Both the position numbers and the translations under genes were made by a program. Below the pieces are notes generated by a model that was not told the DNA's origin, searched no databases, and saw only the letters and a list, made by a program, of their open reading frames with translations. 6,752 bases of DNA from an uncultured Collinsella sp. (GTDB taxonomy: Bacteria > Actinomycetota > Coriobacteriia > Coriobacteriales > Coriobacteriaceae), in assembly GCA_902478985.1 (NCBI GenBank), contig CABSNH010000085.1, positions 1-6,752 of the forward strand, written 5' to 3'. Below, in pieces: positions 1 to 6,163 of the stretch (position 1 is the stretch's first letter; every line of letters begins with the position of its first letter).

Positions 1-104
1 TCCGCGCCGCGCTGGGAAGGGCCGCGTAACGGTCCAAGAAATCGTCCGCAGTCCCAAACGCTCATTTAAGTCTGTCCCCAATCAACAGATGGCCCCATAT
101 CGCT
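1..104 (-). other. Left-edge stretch, possible partial minus-strand coding region
   Basis: No gene can be called with confidence here. On the minus strand, a frame read from 61 down to 2 has coding-like codons and gives a plausible peptide containing TADDFLDRYAALPS, but it is immediately preceded by an in-frame TGA (64-62) and has no start codon. A second frame starts with ATG at 65-63, preceded by GGGGA eight bases upstream, and reads MSVWDCGRFLGP to the edge; its codons look less typical. Either could be the first codons of a gene downstream of the ftsH terminator, or the first could be a decayed or frameshifted remnant. The plus strand is also open in one frame up to a TAA at 104-106, giving a basic peptide of about 34 residues that I regard as chance. 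Confidence 0.2.
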
Positions 105-140
105 AAAAAAAGCCTCCGCAGGTTTCCCCGCGGAGGCTTT
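105..140 (-). terminator. Rho-independent terminator of the tilS-hpt-ftsH operon
   Basis: An 8-bp perfect GC-rich stem (GCCTCCGC at 112-119 with GCGGAGGC at 130-137) encloses a 10-base loop. Read on the minus strand it is followed by a run of seven T residues (plus-strand A at 105-111). It begins 14 bases after the ftsH stop codon, so it is well placed to end the operon. The three T residues on the other side (138-140) could extend the stem by A-T pairs but make it weak as a plus-strand terminator. Confidence 0.9.
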
Positions 141-151
141 CGCCACAAAGA

Positions 152-2290
152 CTATTTGTCGTCGTCGGCGTCGGCACCGGCGTTGACGGCATAGTCATCG
201 CCGGCATCATCGGATGCGGCTTCGGCATCCTCCTGCATGGCCGCCTGCGCAAATGCCGCGGCATCAGCCGCCAGCTCTTCCTCGCTCATGCGAGGCGCGC
301 GCTTCTTGGTCGGCATGCCGGCCGCCTTGGCATTGCGCTCCTCCTTGGCCGCCAGGATATCGCCCTCGCGCTCAAGGTAGGCATCCCACTCGTTGTCGAG
401 CAGGGCATTCACGGCGTCGCCTTCGACGGTCTCGCGCTCAAGCAGCACCTTGGCCATCAGATCGAGCTGATCGCGGCGGGCATCCAGAATCTCGACCGCG
501 CGACGATGGGCCTCACGCATAATGCGCTGGACCTCGATGTCGATGCGGCGCGCCGTCTCCTCGGAGTAATCCTGGTGATCGGCGTAATCGCGACCAAGGA
601 ACACCTGATGCTGTGCCTCGCCAAACACTTGCGTGCCCAGCTCCTCGCTCATGCCCAGACGCGTAACCATCTCGCGCGCCATCTTGGTCGCGCGCTCCAG
701 GTCGTTGCTCGCGCCCGACGTGATGTCATCGCACATGAGCTCCTCGGCAACGCGGCCGCCCAAGAACACGGCAAGCTCGTCGAGCATCTCGTTCTTGGTC
801 TTGAGGAAGTGATCCTCCTGCGGAAGCTGCAACGTGTAGCCCAGAGCCTGGCCGCGGCTGACAATCGAAATCTTGTGGACCGGATCGGAGTGCTCCAAGA
901 TGTGACCCACCAGGGCATGGCCGCTCTCATGGTAGGCAATCGTGGTGCGCTCGGCTTCGGTCATCACACGACCCTTGCGTTGCGGTCCGGCAATCACGCG
1001 CTCCATCGACTCCTCGACCTCGTCCATCGAGATGACAGAACGATGACGGCGAGCGGCCAGCAGCGCAGACTCGTTGAGCAGGTTTGCCAGATCGGCACCG
1101 GTAAAGCCAACGGTCATCTGGGCGAGTTTCTCAAACTTAACGTCCTCGTCCATCGGCTTATTCTCGGCATGCACGCGCAAGATCTGCTCGCGGCCCTTTA
1201 CGTCCGGACGGTCGACCGTGACCTGGCGGTCAAAACGACCGGGGCGCAGCAATGCCGGATCCAGAATATCGGGGCGGTTGGTTGCGGCGATCAGGATGAC
1301 CGACTCGCTTTCTTCAAAACCGTCCATCTCGACCAGCAGCTGGTTGAGCGTCTGCTCGCGCTCGTCGTGGCCGCCGCCCAGACCGGCTCCGCGCTGACGT
1401 CCCACGGCATCGATCTCGTCAATAAAGATAATCGACGGAGCCTGAGACTTGGCCTCCTTAAAGAGGTCGCGCACGCGGCTGGCGCCGACGCCCACGAACA
1501 TCTCGACAAAGTCAGAGCCCGAGATGCTAAAGAACGGCACGCCCGCCTCGCCGGCAACGGCCTTGGCCAACAGCGTCTTACCGGTACCCGGAGGGCCAAC
1601 CAGCAAAACGCCGCGCGGAATCTTGGCGCCCAGCTTGCGATAGCGGTCCGGATCGCTCAGGAAGTCGCGAATCTCCTCGAGCTCCTCGACGGCCTCGTCC
1701 ACGCCGGCAACATCCTCGAACTTGACCTTGGGGCGCGTAGCCTCGTTGGTCTTGGCATTAGTCTTGCCAAACTGCATGTTCCTATTATTGGCGCCCATCA
1801 TTTGACGCATAAAGTAGAACATGATGGCGATCAGGGCAATCGTCGGCAGCACGCTCATTGCCAAGTCGCCCCAAAAATCGGGGTCGTTGGTGTTGACGAT
1901 ATACTTGGTGTCGGGGTGCTCTGCCATAAGCTCGGCAAGCGAATCGGAGCCGACATAGGTCGAGGAGAAGCTCTTGAGCTCGCTCGTATCGCCCTTGTCC
2001 TTTTTCGTCTTCCAGTAATGACCCGCCACGCTTCCGTCTTGAACCGTATAGGTCAAATCTTCGACGCGATCCTGCTTGATGGCGCTGACCATCTCGCTCG
2101 TCGCGAGCTTAACGGTATTGCTGGAGCTGGCAAAGCCGGAGCCCATATTAAAGAAGGCATAGCCCAGAAGCGCGCAAGCCAAAAGAAAATACAGCCAGCC
2201 CGTACGCGTGGGCTTCTTGCCTCCGGGCATCCCCGGGATCTTAGGCTCCCGGGGAGTCTGGGAATTGTTATCGTTACGGTCGTCGGGCAT
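152..2290 (-). CDS. ftsH: ATP-dependent zinc metalloprotease FtsH
   Basis: Membrane-anchored AAA+ protease that unfolds and degrades misfolded membrane proteins and selected regulators; family members work as hexamers. In 712 residues I see a short polar N-terminus, a first membrane helix at about 31-49, an extracytoplasmic domain, a second helix at about 145-163, then the AAA module: Walker A GPPGTGKT (232-239), pore motif MFVG (264-267), Walker B IIFIDEID (287-294) and the second region of homology with ATNRPD and RPGRFDR (336-355). The protease domain carries HESGH (454-458), with D530 in the SGASND motif as the likely third zinc ligand. All key residues are present, so it should be active. 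The extra C-terminal tail (about 665-712) is alanine-rich and very acidic, a variable part of the family. It is last in the operon, one base after the hpt stop, and ends at a strong terminator. Confidence 0.98.
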   Translation of the reverse strand: MPDDRNDNNSQTPREPKIPGMPGGKKPTRTGWLYFLLACALLGYAFFNMGSGFASSSNTVKLATSEMVSAIKQDRVEDLTYTVQDGSVAGHYWKTKKDKGDTSELKSFSSTYVGSDSLAELMAEHPDTKYIVNTNDPDFWGDLAMSVLPTIALIAIMFYFMRQMMGANNRNMQFGKTNAKTNEATRPKVKFEDVAGVDEAVEELEEIRDFLSDPDRYRKLGAKIPRGVLLVGPPGTGKTLLAKAVAGEAGVPFFSISGSDFVEMFVGVGASRVRDLFKEAKSQAPSIIFIDEIDAVGRQRGAGLGGGHDEREQTLNQLLVEMDGFEESESVILIAATNRPDILDPALLRPGRFDRQVTVDRPDVKGREQILRVHAENKPMDEDVKFEKLAQMTVGFTGADLANLLNESALLAARRHRSVISMDEVEESMERVIAGPQRKGRVMTEAERTTIAYHESGHALVGHILEHSDPVHKISIVSRGQALGYTLQLPQEDHFLKTKNEMLDELAVFLGGRVAEELMCDDITSGASNDLERATKMAREMVTRLGMSEELGTQVFGEAQHQVFLGRDYADHQDYSEETARRIDIEVQRIMREAHRRAVEILDARRDQLDLMAKVLLERETVEGDAVNALLDNEWDAYLEREGDILAAKEERNAKAAGMPTKKRAPRMSEEELAADAAAFAQAAMQEDAEAASDDAGDDYAVNAGADADDDK

Positions 2291-2291
2291 C

Positions 2292-2840
2292 TTACGAATA
2301 AACCTCCGGTTTCAAAATGCCCAGATACGGAAGGTTACGATAGCGCTCGGCATAATCGAGGCCGTAGCCCACCACAAAGGCATCGGGGCAATGGGTTCCA
2401 ACATACTTGGGCGTGATGGCCGAGGTACGGTTCTCAACGTCCTTCCACAGGAAGGCAGCGACCTCCAGCGAGGCAGGCTTGCGGCTCTCGAGGTTCTTCA
2501 TCAGGTACTTGAGGGTCAGGCCCGAGTCCAGAATGTCCTCGACGATCAGCACGTCGCGACCACGGATGTCGATATCCAGGTCCTTAATGATACGCACGAT
2601 GCCCGAAGACTTCACACCGTCGCCATAGCTCGAAACAGCCATGAAATCGATGTTGGTCGGCAGCTCGATCTTGCGCATCAGGTCGCCCATAAAGACAACA
2701 GCGCCGCGCAGGACCGCGATCAGCACCAGATCCTTACCCGCGTAGTCGCGCGTAATCTCCTCGCCCAGGCGAGAAACGATACCGTCGATATCCTCCTGCG
2801 TAAACAGAACCTTCTCGATATCCGGATGTTGAGAAGCCAT
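2292..2840 (-). CDS. hpt: Hypoxanthine (guanine) phosphoribosyltransferase
   Basis: Purine salvage enzyme that converts hypoxanthine and probably guanine to IMP and GMP using PRPP, in the cytoplasm. The 182-residue length is normal for bacterial Hpt. Visible motifs are LRG (44-46, the loop matching human LKG), the flexible-loop SYGDG (71-75), the PRPP-binding signature VLIVEDILDSGLTL (97-110) with the acidic pair E101/D102 and likely general base D105, and VGYGLDYAERYRNLPYLG (157-174) with D162 as the Mg/purine-site aspartate. The start is supported by AAAGGG about six bases upstream. It sits between tilS and ftsH, an order also known from Bacillus and many actinobacteria. In Bacillus, HprT and TilS have been reported to influence ftsH expression; whether that holds here is unknown. 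Base specificity (hypoxanthine versus guanine) cannot be decided from sequence alone. Confidence 0.97.
   Translation of the reverse strand: MASQHPDIEKVLFTQEDIDGIVSRLGEEITRDYAGKDLVLIAVLRGAVVFMGDLMRKIELPTNIDFMAVSSYGDGVKSSGIVRIIKDLDIDIRGRDVLIVEDILDSGLTLKYLMKNLESRKPASLEVAAFLWKDVENRTSAITPKYVGTHCPDAFVVGYGLDYAERYRNLPYLGILKPEVYS
2303..2307 (-). promoter_or_regulatory. ftsH ribosome binding site inside the end of hpt
   Basis: GGAGG on the minus strand lies within the last hpt codons (the Pro-Glu-Val part of the C-terminus), 12 bases before the ftsH ATG, which is longer than the usual 5-9. The hpt TAA is separated from the ftsH ATG by a single G. The long spacing and near-overlap suggest that ftsH initiation depends at least partly on ribosomes finishing hpt; that coupling is an inference. 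Confidence 0.7.
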
Positions 2841-2896
2841 GACAACCCTTTCTTGTGCTTATCGCCCACACACCGCCGTATGGACGCGAACTTCAC

Positions 2897-2926
2897 ATTC
2901 TAGCAGCGCACGGGGTTTATTTTCCA
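2897..2926 (-). promoter_or_regulatory. Candidate promoter for hpt-ftsH
   Basis: In the 147-base gap between tilS and hpt, the minus strand carries an extended -10 element, TGC followed by TAGAAT (-10 at 2897-2902), with TGGAAA at 2921-2926 as a weak -35, spaced 18 bases. Transcription would begin about 50 bases before the hpt start. This would allow hpt-ftsH to be expressed independently of tilS. It was assigned by eye from sigma-70-type consensus and is untested. Confidence 0.4.
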
Positions 2927-2987
2927 GCCCGTACGCCATCAGCGCGGGAATACCGTCAACGTCGCACAGAATAGCTGGCGTGGGACG

Positions 2988-4526
2988 CTATTCCGCATCG
3001 ACCACACGAAGCAGATACGCCACGCGCGTTGCGGCCGTGCATTTAAAACGCTCGTCCGTGCGAACGCCTGCGACCCATACCACGGCACCTCCCGGAGCCG
3101 TTCTCACCACGGGAACGCCTGCGCGCTCAGAAACAGGAATACGAGCCTCGTTGAGCAGATCGGATACCTTCTTACTTCGCCCACTCATACCCAACGGACA
3201 CATCACATCCCCCGGCGCGGGACCGTCTACCCACAGACGCGCCAAACGCGCCTCGGCGGGTATCTCCCCGCGCGAGCCGGCGAGCATCCGTTCGCTATCG
3301 CGATCGGCAAAGCCCAGCATCGCGGCATCCACCATAGCGGTCACCCCTCCGGCACGCGCGAGTTCGCGGGCACGGCGCACAATATCACACCCCGGCTCCA
3401 CAGCCATCGGCTCTGCCACCAGGATGCGGCCCGCCCCCAGCGGCAATCGACCGGGAATGGTGACCCAGTCGGCAACTAACCCCTCGCGCGCCGCCGGGGC
3501 CTTGAATGACAGCATGCCAAACTCCACGCGTGCATCGATTCCCGCGGGCAACGTGACCGAACCCGAGCCTTCGGCGACACAGGCAAGCACGCGCTCCACA
3601 TGCCGCATCTCCGGACGAGCGTCGGGGTCGATACGCTTAATTGCCAGTCGCACCATGCGCCGGGCAATCACCACCTCGGCCGCGGCCAGTCGGCGGGCGT
3701 CAAGGACCAGTGCACCCGCCGCCTCCTTACGCAGGCAGCTTCGAAACGCCTGTGCGGAAAGCTGGGAAAGAAAGGCGTCCTCATCGCCTAGGATCTCGCA
3801 GGCGGCGCCAATCGTCTTACAGACGCTCGCGTTGCGCTGCGCCACCACCGGCATCACTCGATGGCGCACGTAGTTACGCAAGTACGACACGTCCTCGTTG
3901 CTCTCGTCCTCTCGCCACGGCTGACCATGCACCTGCAGATAGCCAACGAGCTCATCATGAGTCAGGTCGAGCAAGGGACGCACCACGATGTTCCTCCGGC
4001 GAGGAATGCTCGATAGGCCAGCGGGGCCCGAACCCTTAATCGCGTTCATCAAAAACGTTTCCGCCCGATCAGAAGACGTGTGCGCAGTGCAGATACGAGC
4101 CGCCGTTCGCGGTGCCCCCGTCTGGGCGCAGAGCTCACGAACATACCTCCGCGCCGCGGCATAGCGCACTTCGCGGGCAGCCGCCTCGATATTGCCCGAT
4201 TCATCACCAAAATAGGCATGCTCAACACACAGCGGCAAGCCATATTGTGCGCATAGGCCGCGCACAAAGGCCTCGTCGCCATCGGATGCCTCACCGCGCA
4301 GATGATGGTTCACATGCAGCACGTGCAGTCGCTCGCGCGCGATGGGAGCTACACCACGCCCATCCTGAATATCCAACTTTGATGTGCACGCCATAAGGAG
4401 CAAAGCCGTCGAGTCCGCACCACCTGATACCATGAGCACGACAGGAGCAGCCTGCTGCCTCGTCCGGGTCTCATCGACTGCCCCAGGCACGGCATGGTGT
4501 CCGTAATGCTGTGATACCGTAGGCAT
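2988..4526 (-). CDS. tilS: tRNA(Ile)-lysidine synthetase TilS
   Basis: Modifies the wobble cytidine of the CAU-anticodon isoleucine tRNA to lysidine with ATP and lysine, changing it from Met to Ile identity; normally essential. The N-terminal PP-loop ATPase domain (about 28-215) shows SGGADST (34-40), HVNHHLRG (71-78), AHTSSDRAET (148-157), GSGPAGL (165-171) and RPLLDLT (183-189), followed by W204-REDESN and the RNYVRHRVMP helix. The C-terminal TilS domain ends with PLGMSGRSKKVSDLLNEARIP (from about 444), typical of the tRNA-acceptor-binding region. At 512 residues it is somewhat longer than many TilS proteins; the extra length seems spread through the alanine/arginine-rich middle. The start is fixed by AGGAGGAAG a few bases upstream. 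It is probably the first gene of the operon with hpt and ftsH, and is divergent from the hydrolase gene. Confidence 0.96.
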   Translation of the reverse strand: MPTVSQHYGHHAVPGAVDETRTRQQAAPVVLMVSGGADSTALLLMACTSKLDIQDGRGVAPIARERLHVLHVNHHLRGEASDGDEAFVRGLCAQYGLPLCVEHAYFGDESGNIEAAAREVRYAAARRYVRELCAQTGAPRTAARICTAHTSSDRAETFLMNAIKGSGPAGLSSIPRRRNIVVRPLLDLTHDELVGYLQVHGQPWREDESNEDVSYLRNYVRHRVMPVVAQRNASVCKTIGAACEILGDEDAFLSQLSAQAFRSCLRKEAAGALVLDARRLAAAEVVIARRMVRLAIKRIDPDARPEMRHVERVLACVAEGSGSVTLPAGIDARVEFGMLSFKAPAAREGLVADWVTIPGRLPLGAGRILVAEPMAVEPGCDIVRRARELARAGGVTAMVDAAMLGFADRDSERMLAGSRGEIPAEARLARLWVDGPAPGDVMCPLGMSGRSKKVSDLLNEARIPVSERAGVPVVRTAPGGAVVWVAGVRTDERFKCTAATRVAYLLRVVDAE

Positions 4527-4530
4527 TTGC

Positions 4531-4560
4531 TTCCTCCTCTATTCGTCCGCACCCATTGTA
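4531..4560 (-). promoter_or_regulatory. tilS ribosome binding site and candidate -10
   Basis: On the minus strand a very strong Shine-Dalgarno (AGAGGAGGAA around 4531-4540) precedes the tilS ATG. About 14 bases further upstream is TACAAT (4555-4560), a good match to the -10 consensus, implying a leader of about 20 bases. No convincing -35 is visible at 16-18 bases beyond; the candidate region already overlaps the start of the divergent hydrolase gene. Confidence 0.45.
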
Positions 4561-4574
4561 TCCTTTGGAATCTT

Positions 4575-5384
4575 ATGTCTCGTCTGCACCTTCATATCCT
4601 CGGCAGTGGCTCTAAAGGCAACTGCGCACTCATCGAGGGCCCGCAGGGGCTCATTATGGTCGATGACGGACTGTCTCGCCGCGAAACGCTCAAACGCATG
4701 GCGGAACTCGGACTGTCGGTAGACGACGTGTACGCCCTTGTTGTCACCCATGAACACAGCGACCACATCAAGGGGCTTGAGGTATGGTGCAAGTATTGGA
4801 ATGGCCCAGTCTTTTCCAGCAGAGGAACGCTCACGTCCAAAGAAAGCCTCGCACATCTACCTGTCGAGGAATTCGACCCAGGTGACGCCCTCTCTATTGC
4901 CGGAGTCCACATTCAAACATATTCGACATCCCACGACGTCGTTAATCCCGTCGGCTACCGGTTTGACGCTCAGGGTGATTCAATTGGCTTTGCCACCGAC
5001 ACCGGCGAGTTGTCGAAGCATGCCATCGATACGCTCAAGGACTGTCGCATTCTCGCACTCGAAAGCAACCACGATGTAACCATGCTGAGTCAAGGCGACT
5101 ATCCTCGCTTTCTTCAGGAACGTATCCTGTCTGTAAAAGGGCATCTCTCCAACGATCAGGCCGCCGATGCCGCACGCGCGTTGGCAACCGATCGCACCGA
5201 GCAACTTATCGCGATGCACATTAGCCAAGACAACAATCGCCCAAGCCTGACCGTCAAAAGCTACGCAAGCTCCCTCGACGCAACGCTCGACAACGAGCTT
5301 GGCAGCACCGCCACCCGCGTTGAGGGGCTGCATAAACTCACGATACGTCCCGCCGGACAATATCGGCCCATGACCATACAGTAA
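4575..5384 (+). CDS. walJ: Metallo-beta-lactamase-fold hydrolase, WalJ/YycJ family
   Basis: Cytoplasmic dinuclear-metal hydrolase of the YycJ/WalJ branch of the metallo-beta-lactamase fold. Bacillus YycJ has been linked to DNA repair nuclease activity and to the WalRK region, but no walRK genes are visible here. The 269-residue product starts with the family's HILGSGSKGNC strand-loop (7-17) and has the metal motif THEHSDH (58-64: H59, H61, D63, H64), TSHD (118-121), ATDTGE (140-145, D142 a bridging ligand), ALESNHD (161-167), GHLSN (189-193) and MHISQDNN (214-221). All expected ligands are present. I chose the ATG at 4575; an upstream in-frame TTG at 4527 would add 16 residues without similarity to the family and lacks a ribosome binding site. 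The Shine-Dalgarno before 4575 is weak (TTTGGA), so expression may be modest. The gene is a single unit ending at a strong hairpin. Confidence 0.92.
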   Translation: MSRLHLHILGSGSKGNCALIEGPQGLIMVDDGLSRRETLKRMAELGLSVDDVYALVVTHEHSDHIKGLEVWCKYWNGPVFSSRGTLTSKESLAHLPVEEFDPGDALSIAGVHIQTYSTSHDVVNPVGYRFDAQGDSIGFATDTGELSKHAIDTLKDCRILALESNHDVTMLSQGDYPRFLQERILSVKGHLSNDQAADAARALATDRTEQLIAMHISQDNNRPSLTVKSYASSLDATLDNELGSTATRVEGLHKLTIRPAGQYRPMTIQ

Positions 5385-5390
5385 ACAGCA

Positions 5391-5422
5391 AAGGGGGCTG
5401 GGAATCACTTCCCAGCCCCCTT
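5391..5422. terminator. Bidirectional terminator between walJ and hsp20
   Basis: A perfect 14-bp stem, AAGGGGGCTGGGAA (5391-5404) with TTCCCAGCCCCCTT (5409-5422), has a TCAC loop. It lies 6 bases after the walJ stop and 32 bases from the end of the convergent hsp20 gene, so it can serve both. T-tracts on both sides are short (two or three T), so efficiency depends mostly on the very stable stem. Confidence 0.85.
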
Positions 5423-5454
5423 AACGTAGGCACCGATTTTAAAAGCCGATAGCC

Positions 5455-5886
5455 TTAATCGATGGAAATCTTCGTAACGTTCTTCTTCTCGACAATCTTA
5501 GGAACCGTAACGGTAAGGATGCCGTCAGCGTACTTTGCAGAAAGGCCCTCGCTCGAAGCATCCTTCAGGTACACGCCGCGCGTCGCGCTGTACGAGCTGA
5601 ACTCCTTCTGCAGGAAGTTCTTACCCTCGTTCTCCTCGTCTTCCTCGACATTCACGCTAATGGACAGACGGCCCTCGTTAAGCTCGACATCGATATCGTC
5701 CTTGGCGACGCCGGTCAGATAAGCCTTGACCTCATAGCCATCGCCCTTATCCTCAACGTCAACGGGGAACGCCTTAGAGGCAATCGAGCTGTTCGCTAGG
5801 TCGCTCATATCATCAAAGAGATCAAACAACGAGCTAGCAGAGGGACGAACACCAAAAACCGAACGATAAGGAACCATGCTTGCCAT
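5455..5886 (-). CDS. hsp20: Small heat shock protein, Hsp20/alpha-crystallin family
   Basis: ATP-independent holdase chaperone that binds unfolding proteins and forms oligomers in the cytoplasm. The 143-residue product has an N-terminal arm with SLFDLFDDM (19-27), an alpha-crystallin domain from PVDVEDKGDGYEVKAYLTGV (about 41-60) to ADGILTVTVPK (120-130, the conserved G-I-L strand and proline-lysine end), and a C-terminal I-S-I motif (140-142) of the I-x-I type that docks into neighbouring subunits. The acidic stretch EEDEENEG (81-88) lies in the loop that commonly mediates dimer strand exchange. I chose the ATG at 5886 because AAGGAG (5895-5900) sits eight bases upstream; an in-frame ATG 33 bases earlier would place the ribosome binding site inside the coding region. 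A second Met three codons in is also possible. It is convergent with walJ and has an unusual AT-rich upstream region. Confidence 0.95.
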   Translation of the reverse strand: MASMVPYRSVFGVRPSASSLFDLFDDMSDLANSSIASKAFPVDVEDKGDGYEVKAYLTGVAKDDIDVELNEGRLSISVNVEEDEENEGKNFLQKEFSSYSATRGVYLKDASSEGLSAKYADGILTVTVPKIVEKKNVTKISID

Positions 5887-5891
5887 GACTA

Positions 5892-5930
5892 CCACTCCTT
5901 TTAGGGACTGCCGAGCCATCTTCTAGGTGG
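5892..5930 (-). promoter_or_regulatory. hsp20 leader with possible Shine-Dalgarno-masking pairing
   Basis: In the minus-strand leader, CCACCU (5925-5930) can pair with GGAGUGG (5892-5898) if one A bulges, covering the core of the hsp20 Shine-Dalgarno. A competing 5-bp stem (CUGCC/GGCAG, using 5929-5933 and 5908-5912) could form instead. Weak leader pairing of this kind is the principle of RNA thermometers found before many bacterial hsp20 genes, but no FourU or ROSE consensus is seen, so this is only a candidate. Confidence 0.25.
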
Positions 5931-5988
5931 CAGGGACTTCTTTTGACGCTCTTATATATGCCCACCCAAATCGTATATATACACTTTG

Positions 5989-6032
5989 CTATAAAGTTTT
6001 TTAAGTCTCTTTCTATAAGTATATCTAAGTCT
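5989..6032. repeat. Two near-identical 20-base direct repeats
   Basis: Positions 5989-6008 and 6013-6032 match at 15 of 20 bases, sharing CTATAA at one end and TAAGTCT (last seven bases) at the other, each preceded by CTTT. The start-to-start distance is 24 bases. They lie in the hsp20 upstream region and may be tandem binding sites for a regulator, but low complexity of AT-rich DNA could also produce such similarity. Confidence 0.5.
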
Positions 6033-6081
6033 GTATGACTAAGGTCTTAACAAGGTTAAGGTTCTTTGAACCGTGCCTTAA
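6025..6081. repeat. Cluster of short inverted repeats (possible operators)
   Basis: Three dyads follow each other: CTAAGTC-N5-GACTAAG (6025-6043, six of seven positions pair), CTTAAC-AAG-GTTAAG (6046-6060, perfect) and GGTTC-TTT-GAACC (6060-6072, perfect), the last flanked by TTAA on both sides (6056-6059, 6078-6081). The third overlaps the candidate plus-strand -35. The cluster is consistent with repressor binding sites between the two divergent genes; no known regulator consensus is recognised. Confidence 0.5.
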
Positions 6082-6163
6082 ATACCGTATACGCGCCAGT
6101 CAAAACGAGACAAGGGGCTTACAATGGGCACAGACACATTGTTAATGACAACCTAAGGGCATC

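Larger units (their letters stand above)
5941..6093. promoter_or_regulatory. AT-rich divergent promoter region with repeats
   Basis: The 277-base gap between hsp20 and the membrane-protein gene contains a sharply AT-rich block. It holds several minus-strand -10-like sequences (CATATATAAG near 5952-5960, GTGTATATATACG near 5973-5985) suited to hsp20, none with a convincing -35. For the plus strand, TTGAAC (6066-6071) with TATACG (6088-6093) at a spacing of 16 is a plausible promoter for the membrane protein. Repeats lie between these sites. No CIRCE (HrcA), HAIR (HspR) or CtsR consensus box is recognisable by eye. Confidence 0.5.

Noticed and set aside
506..2416. Long plus-strand open frame of 636 codons opposite ftsH
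   Set aside because: It is the antisense shadow of ftsH and the end of hpt; its translation has no recognisable domain, while the minus strand encodes every FtsH motif.
2208..2903. Plus-strand open frame of 231 codons opposite hpt
   Set aside because: Shadow of hpt, which carries a complete phosphoribosyltransferase signature; no ribosome binding site or known domain on the plus strand.
2839..3873. Plus-strand open frame of 344 codons opposite tilS
   Set aside because: The composition is Ser/Arg/Thr/Ala-rich low complexity, typical of antisense of GC-rich coding DNA, and tilS occupies the other strand with full motifs.
4527..4574. N-terminal extension of walJ from a TTG at 4527
   Set aside because: The extra 16 residues precede the family's conserved start, have no ribosome binding site, and would overlap the tilS Shine-Dalgarno region.
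5887..5919. N-terminal extension of hsp20 from an ATG at 5919
   Set aside because: It would put the good AAGGAG Shine-Dalgarno inside the coding sequence and adds 11 residues unlike the family; the ATG at 5886 has correct spacing.
6121..6142. ACAATG ... CATTGT inverted repeat in the leader of the 6164 gene
   Set aside because: Only six AT-rich base pairs around a 10-base loop; too weak to claim as a regulatory hairpin.
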